The translations under genes and the position numbers were made by a program. DNA of 12,168 bases from Fidelibacterota bacterium TCS52 (GTDB lineage: Bacteria > Fidelibacterota > Fidelibacteria > Fidelibacterales > Fidelibacteraceae), in the NCBI GenBank assembly GCA_001577215.1, contig LSCC01000077.1:1-12168 (forward strand). Direction: 5' to 3'. The notes under the pieces were generated by a model, which worked only from the letters and a program-made list of their open reading frames with translations, was not told where the DNA came from and searched no databases. Each line of letters begins with the position of its first letter. Position 1 is the first letter of the stretch. Below are positions 1 through 7,088 of the stretch, piece by piece.

Positions 1-653
1 TTTTGGATTTTCTCTAACTGCTCGGATAAAAAACTTTTGATCCTACCACTTGAACTTGCTGCTCTTTCTAAATCGTTTTTAACATATTCTTTTACAAATG
101 TATTGATAATAATTGCGCATTCATTTGGATCTCTAGATTCTATGGAAACATTGATTGTTTGTGTCTCACGAGTTGTTTCGACATCTATAATTCCTTTTAA
201 TCGTTTAATATAGACATTATCATTATCTATGGTTTCAGTACCATTTTCATTATTTTTAAATATTGAAAAAATTCTTTGTTTTAAACTTTTTTTATCTGGA
301 TCTACTCCTTTTTTGAATAAATAAAGAGAATCCAATGGATAATTATTCTTTAATGTTGAAATTGTTCGTCTTGAAAGAGAACGAGATTTTAATATTTCTA
401 CTTCATTATTTATATCAAATCGAGAATTTCCCATAGAAGAAAATGGATTAATAAAGCTTTGGTTTTGATCTTCAATTAATAATAATGATGAAGATTTATA
501 GATATCTGGTGATCTTAACGTATAAACTAAAGTTAATAATATAATAATTAGAAATGAAATAATTATTATCCATTTATTTCTTAATATTATATAAATTATT
601 TCTCTAAGATTGAGTTCTTCTTCAGCTCCATTAATATTGTTATTTTCTTCCAT
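1..653 (-). CDS. Wzz-type polysaccharide chain-length determinant / BY-kinase N-terminal part (partial, 3' end outside window)
   Basis: About 217 codons are visible from the ATG at 653 to the left edge with no stop, so the gene continues beyond the window. The start has an AAGGAGA ribosome site (662-668) eight bases upstream. The protein has an acidic N-terminus, an LREIIYIILRNKW segment, and one strong transmembrane helix at about residues 27-45. A periplasmic region follows with Wzz-family landmarks: NEVEILKSRSL (83-93), a beta stretch ending in VSIESRDPNECA (169-180), then NTFVKEYV and a coiled-coil-like SFLSEQLEKIQ at the edge. This is the N-terminal half of polysaccharide co-polymerases, inner-membrane proteins that set O-antigen or capsule/exopolysaccharide chain length. 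Many homologues carry a C-terminal tyrosine kinase domain; whether this one does cannot be seen. The cca gene precedes it on the same strand by 68 bases, and galE nearby fits a glycan context. Family call is secure; subtype is not. Confidence 0.88.
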   Translation of the reverse strand, partial: MEENNNINGAEEELNLREIIYIILRNKWIIIISFLIIILLTLVYTLRSPDIYKSSSLLLIEDQNQSFINPFSSMGNSRFDINNEVEILKSRSLSRRTISTLKNNYPLDSLYLFKKGVDPDKKSLKQRIFSIFKNNENGTETIDNDNVYIKRLKGIIDVETTRETQTINVSIESRDPNECAIIINTFVKEYVKNDLERAASSSGRIKSFLSEQLEKIQ

Positions 654-661
654 ATAACTTA

Positions 662-668
662 TCTCCTT
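662..668 (-). promoter_or_regulatory. Ribosome binding site of the Wzz-type gene
   Basis: Minus-strand AAGGAGA lies eight bases before the ATG at 653. It fixes the start of the partial gene. The 68-base gap to cca shows no hairpin, so co-transcription with cca is possible. Confidence 0.7.
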
Positions 669-721
669 TACCTTTATTGTTTAAAATAGAAAAAAATATC
701 AATAAATGCTAATATATTTTT

Positions 722-2155
722 CTATTTCTTCTTTTTAATTTTTTCAATTATTGATTTTTTATTTTTCAGAATGAAGGATTTTGTAGCATCATATTCATTT
801 TTTATCTTCCCATCTAATATCTGCGATTCGATCATTGATTTTATTTTCCCAACAAGTGGTCCCTGAGTGATATTAAAAATTTCCATAATCTCATCACCAC
901 CAACCGGAGATTGAAAATTACGCAGTTTATCTCTTTCTTCTACATCAACTATCCTTTTTTCCACAAAGTTAAAATTATTCATAAAACTTTTAACTTTATA
1001 TTCATTTTTGGAAGTAATATCAGCTCTACACAATGAAAGCAGATCATCTATATCATCATCCGCTTCTACCATTAATCTGCGAACTGCGCTATCGGTAATT
1101 GTGTCGCTAGCAATCGCTATTGGTCTCAAATGTAGTTTAATTAATTTAACAATATATTTTATAGTTTTAGTGGATAATTTCAGTTTTCTTCCAATACTTT
1201 CAAACATTTTTGCTCCAACATCTTCATGACCATAATATGTCCAACCTGTCCCCTTCCTATAGTATTTGGTTGAAGGTTTGCCGATGTCGTGGAATAGTGC
1301 TGCCAATCGTAAAATTGGATTATTGGTATATTCAGTAATATTATCAACAACTTCAAGAGTATGTTTAAATACATCTTTATGAAAATGTCCGTTTTTATTT
1401 TCTACACCATTCAATTCAGAAATTTCAGGGAAAAGTATTTGCATCAAACCACTTTGTTCCATCAATAATAACCCTGTAGATGGTTTTGGAGATGATAATA
1501 TTTTAAGTAATTCATCTCTAATTCTTTCTAAAGAAATAATGTTTATTCTTTTGGAAGTATTTATTATTCCGTCAAAAGTGTTTTTATCAATATTATAATT
1601 AAACTGAGTAGAGAATCTGATGGCTCGCAACATTCTTAATGGATCATCAAAAAAAGTAGTTTCTGCATCTAATGGTGTCCGAATGATCTTTTGTTTTAAA
1701 TCTTGAATTCCATCGAACGGATCGTAAAAATCACCTAAAAATGATGGGCGAATATCAACTGCCATTGAATTGATCGTAAAATCCCTTCTTCTTAGATCTT
1801 CATTTAATTCTGTATAAGTTATTTCCGGTTTACGAGAATCATGTTTATATACTTCCTTTCTTGCAGAAGTTATTTCCAAATTAATACCGTTCAATGGAAT
1901 CATTGCCGTACCAAATTTTTTATATTTAATAACGGTTTTGATAGAGAATTGCTTTGCGATCATATCGGCAAATTTTATTCCGTCGCCAACTACAAGAATA
2001 TCCAGATCAGAAGTTGGTCTATTTAATAAAGTGTCACGAATTACACCACCAACAATATAAACAGGCATATCATTTTGTTCCCCGATTTTACCTATTTCAA
2101 TAATAATTTCTTTTAATTTATTGTTATTTATAAGTTTGATTATATCAATTTTCAT
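722..2155 (-). CDS. cca: CCA tRNA nucleotidyltransferase with HD domain (class II nucleotidyltransferase)
   Basis: The predicted 477-residue cytoplasmic enzyme adds or repairs the 3'-CCA of tRNA. The nucleotidyltransferase head shows GGVIRD (36-41) and the metal-binding pair D50/D52 in SDLDI. It continues with RRRDFTINSMA (122-132), DDPLRMLRAIRF (170-181) and ERIRDEL (210-216), the usual order of class II CCA-adding and poly(A) polymerase enzymes. A C-terminal HD domain follows, with H289-D290 in FHDIGKP and further histidines near 310 and 342. In HD-containing CCA enzymes this domain gives phosphohydrolase activity. No Shine-Dalgarno sequence is visible before the ATG, but the next residues match the family's N-terminus and no better start is seen. 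It lies divergent to galE and upstream of the Wzz-type gene. Poly(A) polymerase or an A-adding half of a split system is the alternative; with only this one seen, a complete CCA enzyme is most likely. Confidence 0.93.
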   Translation of the reverse strand: MKIDIIKLINNNKLKEIIIEIGKIGEQNDMPVYIVGGVIRDTLLNRPTSDLDILVVGDGIKFADMIAKQFSIKTVIKYKKFGTAMIPLNGINLEITSARKEVYKHDSRKPEITYTELNEDLRRRDFTINSMAVDIRPSFLGDFYDPFDGIQDLKQKIIRTPLDAETTFFDDPLRMLRAIRFSTQFNYNIDKNTFDGIINTSKRINIISLERIRDELLKILSSPKPSTGLLLMEQSGLMQILFPEISELNGVENKNGHFHKDVFKHTLEVVDNITEYTNNPILRLAALFHDIGKPSTKYYRKGTGWTYYGHEDVGAKMFESIGRKLKLSTKTIKYIVKLIKLHLRPIAIASDTITDSAVRRLMVEADDDIDDLLSLCRADITSKNEYKVKSFMNNFNFVEKRIVDVEERDKLRNFQSPVGGDEIMEIFNITQGPLVGKIKSMIESQILDGKIKNEYDATKSFILKNKKSIIEKIKKKK

Positions 2156-2374
2156 AATTTTTATTTAATTTTTTTCTATTTTCAAATGAATTGTTTTACA
2201 ATAATGTAATTTATTCAAATATTTAAGAACAATCAATTAAAATTTCTTTTTAAAAATATCTTTATTTATTTTGACATTTTTAACAATAGTTAATTTACCA
2301 AATCTCTTTTATTTTTAATATATTTAATTTATATTTTATTATGGTTCATAATAAAATTATTTATGAGGTTTTAA
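2156..2374. promoter_or_regulatory. Divergent intergenic region between cca and galE
   Basis: This 219-base, very AT-rich spacer must hold the promoters of both divergent genes. On the plus strand there is a perfect TTGACA at 2271-2276 but no good -10 at 16-18 bases. A second possibility is TTTACC (2294-2299) with TAATAT (2316-2321, spacer 16), which would put a start near 2330. A small inverted repeat TTACA-ataa-TGTAA lies at 2196-2209, near the cca start. No coding potential is seen. The promoter assignments are weak because the base composition makes chance matches common. Confidence 0.4.
2333..2357 (+). repeat. Perfect 11-bp inverted repeat in the galE leader
   Basis: ATTTTATTATG (2333-2343) and CATAATAAAAT (2347-2357) are exact reverse complements separated by GTT. 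The repeat ends 17 bases before the galE ATG and eight bases before GAGG (2365-2368). In RNA it would form a hairpin just upstream of the ribosome site; in DNA it could be an operator. It has no U-tract after it and only one G-C pair, so it does not look like a terminator. Confidence 0.6.
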
Positions 2375-3343
2375 ATGAAAATATTAGTTGTTGGTGGCGC
2401 TGGGTATATTGGATCTCATGTTGTTGCCGATCTTTGTGAAAAAGGGAATGATGTATTTGTTTTTGACAATTTATATTCCGGGTCTATTGAAAATATTGAT
2501 AAAAAAGCAAAATTTATCATGGGAGATGTTAATTCCGAAAATGATCTGGATAAATTATTCAAAATAAAATTTGATATTGTTTTTCATTTTGCCGCATTAA
2601 AAGCGGCTGGAGAATCTATGGACAATCCGGAAATATATTCTAAAAATAATATCAATGGTACAATTAATCTTTTAAATACAATGGTAGCTCATGATATAAA
2701 AAAAATAGTATTTTCGTCCTCCGCCGCTGTTTATGGTTATCCTAAATATCTGCCAATTGACGAAAAACATACGATAAAACCGATTAATTATTATGGCTAT
2801 ACAAAAAAAGTCATTGAAGAAATTTTAAATTGGTACGGAAAATTAAAGGAAATAAATTATGCAACTTTAAGATACTTCAATGCTGCCGGATATGATATTA
2901 ATGAAAGAATAAAAGAAAGAGAAAAAACAACTGCTAATTTATTACCTATTGTTCTAGAATGTGCGGTTGGATTAAGAGAAAAACTTAACATTTTCGGTGA
3001 TGATTATAATACGCTTGATGGCACAGGAATTCGTGATTATATTCATGTAAATGACCTTTCCAACGCTCATTTAAAAGCAATGGATTATCTAAATAAAAAC
3101 AAGAATAATTTGGTTTTGAACTTGGGAACTGGTCATGGCTATTCGGTTTTAGAAGTAATTAAAATGGCTAAAAAAATCACAGGTAAAGAAATAAAACATT
3201 CTGTTATTGATAGAAGAGCGGGTGATCCGGAAAAATTAATTGCTTCATCTGATCTTGCGAAAAAGACGATAAATTGGGAAGCAGAACATTCTGATCTGGA
3301 AAAGATCTTGACAAGTATGTGGAATTTGTATTCAAAAATTTAA
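2375..3343 (+). CDS. galE: UDP-glucose 4-epimerase
   Basis: The 322-residue cytoplasmic enzyme of the extended short-chain dehydrogenase/reductase (SDR) family interconverts UDP-glucose and UDP-galactose (possibly also the N-acetyl forms), feeding galactose metabolism and surface-glycan synthesis. The NAD-binding GGAGYIGSH is at residues 7-15. The catalytic SSSAAVYG (114-121; S116 is the likely catalytic serine) and Y140-xxx-K144 in YYGYTKK are intact. RYFNAAGYD (167-173) and the substrate-lobe segment ending GTGIRDYIHVNDL are typical of GalE rather than of dTDP-glucose dehydratases. It is slightly shorter than the roughly 338-residue E. coli enzyme. The start has GAGG (2365-2368) six bases upstream. 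It is a single plus-strand gene, divergent from cca and convergent with the slipin gene, with a leader hairpin. Substrate breadth cannot be read from the sequence. Confidence 0.95.
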   Translation: MKILVVGGAGYIGSHVVADLCEKGNDVFVFDNLYSGSIENIDKKAKFIMGDVNSENDLDKLFKIKFDIVFHFAALKAAGESMDNPEIYSKNNINGTINLLNTMVAHDIKKIVFSSSAAVYGYPKYLPIDEKHTIKPINYYGYTKKVIEEILNWYGKLKEINYATLRYFNAAGYDINERIKEREKTTANLLPIVLECAVGLREKLNIFGDDYNTLDGTGIRDYIHVNDLSNAHLKAMDYLNKNKNNLVLNLGTGHGYSVLEVIKMAKKITGKEIKHSVIDRRAGDPEKLIASSDLAKKTINWEAEHSDLEKILTSMWNLYSKI

Positions 3344-3385
3344 GATTAATATAATTGAATACCCAAAAGGCTTCCAATCAAAATA

Positions 3386-3417
3386 ATAAAAAGAGACTTT
3401 TTATCATTAATTGATAA
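3386..3417. terminator. Weak AT-rich hairpins between convergent galE and slipin genes
   Basis: ATAAAAAG-AGA-CTTTTTAT (3386-3404) forms an 8-bp stem with one G-C pair. The overlapping TTATCA-ttaat-TGATAA (3401-3417) forms an alternative 6-bp stem. Both sit in the 79-base space between two converging genes, where a bidirectional terminator would be expected. The stems are weak, so the call rests mainly on position. Confidence 0.35.
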
Positions 3418-3422
3418 ATTAA

Positions 3423-4196
3423 TTAGCTTTCGTTATTCTTTTTAAGATACCTTTTAAATGGCTCAAAAATATCTAATGGAATAGGAAATACTGTTGTTGT
3501 ACTATTTTCGTTTGATATTTCCATTAATGTCTGTAAATACCGTAATTGAATAGCGGATGGGTGTTTATCTAAAATCTCTGCTGCATTTGATAATTTTTTT
3601 GATGCTTGAAATTCACCTTCTGCGGCAATAACTTTTGCACGACGCTCTCTTTCAGCTTCAGCTTGTTTTGCCATTGAACGTTGCATTTCTACCGGCAGAT
3701 CTACATGTTTGATCTCTACATTAGAAACTTTAATCCCCCAAGGATCTGTCTGTTTATCAATAATTTCTTGTAAAGCATGGTTGATTTTCTCTCTGTCTGA
3801 TAACAACTCATCCAATTCACTTTGCCCTAAAATTGATCGTAAGGTTGTTTGTGCAAGTTGTGAAGTTGCGAAATGGAAATCTTCTACCTGAACAACTGCA
3901 TTTTGTGGATTAAGAGCACGATAATAAATAACAGCATTTACTTTTACAGAAACATTATCCTTTGTGATAATATCTTGAGACGGAACATCCAAAACAATTG
4001 TTCGTAACGAAACCTTAACCATTTTATCGATTATTGGAATTAATAAAATTAAACCTGGACCTTTAGTATTGATCACTCTACCTAATCTGAATATTACACC
4101 CCTTTCGTATTCCTTAAGTATTTTTATTGCCGATGAAAGAAACATAACAACCAATATTATTATGGTACCGATACTTAAAAATGAACCACTGAACAT
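3423..4196 (-). CDS. Slipin: SPFH/Band 7 (stomatin-like) membrane protein
   Basis: The 257-residue protein has a membrane-inserted N-terminal helix (about 8-24) followed by a Band 7/SPFH domain. Landmarks are EYERGVIFRLGR (29-40), the segment KGPGLILLIPIIDKM, and LDVPSQDIITKDNVSV (69-84). The coiled-coil region reads MAKQAEAERERRAKVIAAEGE (175-195), the stomatin/prohibitin signature. Family members oligomerise into membrane scaffolds associated with proteases. The C-terminal tail keeps a short hydrophobic patch TTTVFPIPLDIFEPF (233-247). In Pyrococcus horikoshii the NfeD homologue 1510-N cleaves stomatin in such a C-terminal hydrophobic region. The gene has AAGGAG before its ATG and lies 39 bases downstream of nfeD on the same strand, so co-transcription is very likely. 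The partner assignment comes from family knowledge plus adjacency. Confidence 0.93.
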   Translation of the reverse strand: MFSGSFLSIGTIIILVVMFLSSAIKILKEYERGVIFRLGRVINTKGPGLILLIPIIDKMVKVSLRTIVLDVPSQDIITKDNVSVKVNAVIYYRALNPQNAVVQVEDFHFATSQLAQTTLRSILGQSELDELLSDREKINHALQEIIDKQTDPWGIKVSNVEIKHVDLPVEMQRSMAKQAEAERERRAKVIAAEGEFQASKKLSNAAEILDKHPSAIQLRYLQTLMEISNENSTTTVFPIPLDIFEPFKRYLKKNNES

Positions 4197-4235
4197 TTTT
4201 TCTCCTTTATTTTTTATTAAATATTATTGTAATTA

Positions 4236-5522
4236 TTATATTTTCTCTACTTTTAATTTCATATTTTTTAATTCAATTACTTTTATTCGTGATGATTTTT
4301 GTATTTTTTCATCAGAATATGCTCTCCATATTTCACCATTTACATAAACAGCTCCGCCTTCAGAATTTATTTCCGTATCAGCATCTCCCTCTATACCTAT
4401 CAAACCATCAATTCCCGTAATCTGCTTATTTTTATATGCCTTAAAAGCTAGCTTAAATAATAATAAGAAAAATGCCGTTGAGAAAAGCACAACAGGAATT
4501 ATTATACTCCAAGAAATTCTAATTAATGGATTAAATGAGTCAATTAACATAACCGATCCTATTATCATTGAAATTATTCCTCCAATTGTTAACATACCAA
4601 AACTAACAATATTTATCTCCAAAATAAATAAAATAATGCCCAAAATTATCAAGGCAATCCCCGCATAATTTACCGGTAATATCTGAAATGAGAAAAATGC
4701 CAATAATAAAAACAGTGTCCCCAATACTCCTGGAAGAATTACTCCCGGATGCGATAATTCAAAAAACAGACCATAAAATCCTAAGATCAAGAAAATATAA
4801 GCAATATTGGGGTTACTGAGAATATCTAATAGACGATATTTCCAGTTCATCTCTTTTCTAATTATCTTTTTATTCTTCATCTGCAAAGTTGTTTTTTTAT
4901 CAATTAATTTTATCTCTTTATTATCTAAACTATCTAATAATGATTCCAAAGTTGGTGCAATGAAATTAACAACATTTAATTTTACCGCTTCACCTGCCGG
5001 TATTGATACGGATTTTATTACCGACTCTTTTGCCCACTCAATATTTCTATTTTTATCTTTTGCGATGGATTGTATATATGCGACGGCATCGTTTATGACT
5101 TTTTCCATTTTGACATTTGCTGAATCTGATTCTGATTTCTTCCCAAAAATTCCACCGCCTACATTTACAGGATGAGCAGCACCAATGTTTGTACTTTTTG
5201 CCATTACTGCTATATGAGAAGCCATTGTTATAAAAACTCCGGCTGATGCCGCTCGTGCACCGGAAGGAGCTACATATACAATTATTGGTACTTTACTATT
5301 TAATTCTGCTTTTATAATATCATGCATAGAAGTCATTAACCCGCCTGGAGTATCAAGTTGGATAATTAAACATTCGGCCATTTCATCTTCGGCTTTTTCG
5401 ATTGAAGATATAATAAATTTAGCAGACGCGGGATTTATTACACCATCAATCTCTACAAAATGAATATTATTTCCTGATAAAATAGTTGTTAAAAAAATTA
5501 AAATAAAAATTATTTTTTTCAT
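4236..5522 (-). CDS. nfeD: NfeD-family membrane serine protease (ClpP-class, full-length 1510-N type)
   Basis: I place the start at 5522 (428 residues), not at the upstream ATG at 5567. MKKIIFILIFLTTILSG is a clean signal peptide and GAGG (5529-5532) sits six bases before it, while the upstream ATG has no ribosome site. The protease domain includes LDTPGG (57-61) and the nucleophile S93 in ARAASAGVFI. K141 in KMEKVINDA aligns with the general-base lysine of the archaeal Ser-Lys dyad. It ends in four or five transmembrane helices (about 240-360) and an OB-fold domain (about 366-428) facing the cytoplasm. This is the long form of NfeD, not the short form lacking the protease. It is followed by slipin, its usual partner, and preceded by a membrane metalloprotease on the same strand. 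Family members cleave stomatin-type proteins. The alignment of K141 is from memory. Confidence 0.92.
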   Translation of the reverse strand: MKKIIFILIFLTTILSGNNIHFVEIDGVINPASAKFIISSIEKAEDEMAECLIIQLDTPGGLMTSMHDIIKAELNSKVPIIVYVAPSGARAASAGVFITMASHIAVMAKSTNIGAAHPVNVGGGIFGKKSESDSANVKMEKVINDAVAYIQSIAKDKNRNIEWAKESVIKSVSIPAGEAVKLNVVNFIAPTLESLLDSLDNKEIKLIDKKTTLQMKNKKIIRKEMNWKYRLLDILSNPNIAYIFLILGFYGLFFELSHPGVILPGVLGTLFLLLAFFSFQILPVNYAGIALIILGIILFILEINIVSFGMLTIGGIISMIIGSVMLIDSFNPLIRISWSIIIPVVLFSTAFFLLLFKLAFKAYKNKQITGIDGLIGIEGDADTEINSEGGAVYVNGEIWRAYSDEKIQKSSRIKVIELKNMKLKVEKI

Positions 5523-5528
5523 AATAGA

Positions 5529-5532
5529 CCTC
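5529..5532 (-). promoter_or_regulatory. Ribosome binding site deciding the nfeD start
   Basis: Minus-strand GAGG lies six bases before the ATG at 5522. It supports that start over the in-frame ATGs at 5534 (which overlaps the motif) and 5567, neither of which has a Shine-Dalgarno sequence. Confidence 0.7.
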
Positions 5533-5542
5533 ATTGCAACAT

Positions 5543-5560
5543 TTAACTTATTAAAGTTAA
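5543..5560 (-). repeat. 7-bp inverted repeat in the nfeD leader
   Basis: TTAACTT (5543-5549) and AAGTTAA (5554-5560) are perfect inverted copies around ATTA, about 20 bases upstream of the chosen nfeD start. The 98-base gap from the metalloprotease gene has no clear terminator. The repeat could be a binding site or leader hairpin, or chance in AT-rich DNA. Confidence 0.35.
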
Positions 5561-5620
5561 TGAACATTATTTAATAAAAAAATAATAAATTGAAAAAATA
5601 ATTTAAACTCTAGAAAATAA

Positions 5621-6757
5621 TTATGATTTTTCATATTTAATAAATTTTTCAGCATTATCTAATCTTTCGCCAGCAGGTGGATGTGAATAATAGAAAATTT
5701 TTATCAGCCAAGTTGGATATGCATTTGAGAGATTTCTATTTGCTAATCCGGCCATTGCAGTAATAAATGCCTTTGTGTTTTGTGAATGTGAAAAAGAATA
5801 ATTATCTGCTTGGTTTTCAAAATGACGAGAAAGAAAATTTACTATCGGTGAAATAAAAATTGTATTTAGAAAAGTAAATGATAAAATAAAAATAGGCAAT
5901 ATTATCAAATTTGCATTTAATGATGTTAAAAAATCAGGAAAACATTTTGTTAAAAAGATATTAATAATGAAAAATAAAAATAATTGAAAAACAGATCCGA
6001 TAAAAATATTTTTTAACATGTGATTATGTTTGTAGTGACCAACTTCATGAGCAATTATTGTCTCTAATTCATCTATATTCATTTTTTCTAAAATATTGTC
6101 ACCCAATACAACTCTTTTTGTTCTTACCATTCCAGCTAAAAATGCATTCTCTTTTTTTGTCTGTTTGCTCATATCTTCTTTAAAGAATCCTTTAATTTTT
6201 ATATTTTCTATCTTCAATATTTTACTTAATCGAGAAGTTAACTCTTCGTTTTCAATTGGAGTATATTTATTAAATATTGGTAAAATTACTATAGGAAAAA
6301 TTGTTGCTAAAATTGTAGACACAAATATCATTAGAATCGCACCAAAAAACCACCAATATTCCGGAGTGAAATGAAATAATAAAAATAATAATCCTAATAA
6401 TATTGGTGTTAAAATTATCTGAACAAAAAATCCTTTGAAATAATTCCATAACCAGCTTTTAAAATTCTGGTTAGAGAAATTATATTTATGCTCAATTTTA
6501 TAAGCGGAGATGAAGTTAAATAAAATTTCCAAGGGAATAAACCATATTATAAAAATCAAAACATAGGTAACGAATTTTAAAATTGAATTATTGGGTAAAA
6601 TTTCTGTCAATGGCTTAGCCAAAAAAAAATAAAAAATAATTATAAAAATCAATGAAATTGTATTTTCAATGAATCCAATTGTTCTTTTTTCGCTTTCATA
6701 TTTTTTTGCTTTTATTTGTGATTTTTTATTTAATAATGGATGTATTTTATTAGCCAT
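5621..6757 (-). CDS. M48-family membrane zinc metalloprotease (Ste24/CAAX protease-like)
   Basis: The 378-residue polytopic membrane protein carries the zinc motif H237-E238-VG-H241 in IIAHEVGHYKHNH. The third ligand is probably E314 in SRHFENQAD, which is the M48 arrangement. Hydrophobic segments lie at about 32-50, 62-84, 108-130, 135-163, 246-270 and 283-308. The C-terminus has YYSHPPAGERL (356-366), typical of the Ste24 subgroup (SHPP followed by R). The length and the long N-terminal membrane region fit Ste24 better than HtpX, which is usually about 290 residues. Bacteria generally lack CAAX prenylation, so a role in membrane-protein quality control is more likely. AAGGAG lies just before the ATG. 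It is the first gene of a same-strand series with nfeD and slipin, and is divergent from rpmH. Confidence 0.9.
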   Translation of the reverse strand: MANKIHPLLNKKSQIKAKKYESEKRTIGFIENTISLIFIIIFYFFLAKPLTEILPNNSILKFVTYVLIFIIWFIPLEILFNFISAYKIEHKYNFSNQNFKSWLWNYFKGFFVQIILTPILLGLLFLLFHFTPEYWWFFGAILMIFVSTILATIFPIVILPIFNKYTPIENEELTSRLSKILKIENIKIKGFFKEDMSKQTKKENAFLAGMVRTKRVVLGDNILEKMNIDELETIIAHEVGHYKHNHMLKNIFIGSVFQLFLFFIINIFLTKCFPDFLTSLNANLIILPIFILSFTFLNTIFISPIVNFLSRHFENQADNYSFSHSQNTKAFITAMAGLANRNLSNAYPTWLIKIFYYSHPPAGERLDNAEKFIKYEKS

Positions 6758-6782
6758 TTTACTCCTTTTTATTTTGAATCAA

Positions 6783-6811
6783 ATTATATTCAAATTATAC
6801 TAGAATAGCAA
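6783..6811 (-). promoter_or_regulatory. Candidate sigma-70-type promoter of the metalloprotease gene
   Basis: On the minus strand TTGCTA (6806-6811) and TATAAT (6783-6788) are 17 bases apart. Transcription would start near 6776, giving a leader of about 18 bases before the ATG at 6757. A second TATAAT at 6794-6799 lies in the spacer and has no good -35. The perfect -10 and short leader make this the best promoter in the window, though AT-richness raises the chance level. Confidence 0.5.
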
Positions 6812-6871
6812 ATGTAAAAAAGAGAAAAGTTAAAACTTCTGAAATTTAAGAATAAGAATTTTAAAATTTGT

Positions 6872-6900
6872 TTGTATTTTTCAATTATTTTTAGCATATT
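6872..6900 (+). promoter_or_regulatory. Possible promoter of the rpmH operon
   Basis: TTGTAT (6872-6877) and CATATT (6895-6900) are 17 bases apart, with an expected start near 6907, about 40 bases before rpmH. The match to consensus is modest. A 12-bp AT-only palindrome, AATTTTAAAATT, lies just upstream at 6857-6868. Some promoter must lie in 6758-6947, since the metalloprotease gene is divergent. Confidence 0.3.
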
Positions 6901-6947
6901 ACTGAGTTAATTAGAAGATTAGAGTATTAAAATATTAAAGGAATAAA

Positions 6948-7088
6948 ATGAAACGAACATATCAACCAAGTAATAGAAAAAGAAAAAACAAACACGGTTT
7001 TAGAAAAAGAATGTCAACAAAAGCAGGCCGTGCAATATTATCAAATCGAAGAAAAAGAGGTCGTAAAAGATTAACAGTTTCTTCATGA
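6948..7088 (+). CDS. rpmH: 50S ribosomal protein L34
   Basis: This small gene encodes a 46-residue, strongly basic protein starting MKRTYQPSNRKRKNKHGF and ending GRKRLTVSS, an almost textbook L34. It binds 23S rRNA in the large ribosomal subunit. AAAGGA (6937-6942) precedes the ATG at 6948. The stop codon TGA (7086-7088) overlaps the rnpA start at 7085 as ATGA, which implies translational coupling. L34 followed by the RNase P protein is one of the most conserved bacterial gene pairs. The gene opens a five-gene operon and is probably regulated with ribosome synthesis. No dnaA gene lies upstream, unlike the common arrangement. Confidence 0.97.
   Translation: MKRTYQPSNRKRKNKHGFRKRMSTKAGRAILSNRRKRGRKRLTVSS

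Noticed and set aside
4069..4347. Plus-strand 92-codon open frame spanning the slipin-nfeD gap
   Set aside because: It is antisense to the start of slipin and the end of nfeD and resembles random AT-rich translation.
4807..5175. Plus-strand 122-codon open frame
   Set aside because: It lies wholly antisense to nfeD, whose protease and membrane motifs are clear; the frame has no ribosome site or recognisable domain.
5523..5567. Longer nfeD N-terminus starting at 5567
   Set aside because: It would put 15 polar and mixed residues before a clean signal peptide and has no ribosome site, whereas the start at 5522 has GAGG at the right distance.
6857..6868. 12-bp palindrome AATTTTAAAATT
   Set aside because: It is made only of A and T in a very AT-rich spacer, where such palindromes arise often by chance; it is mentioned only with the promoter candidate.
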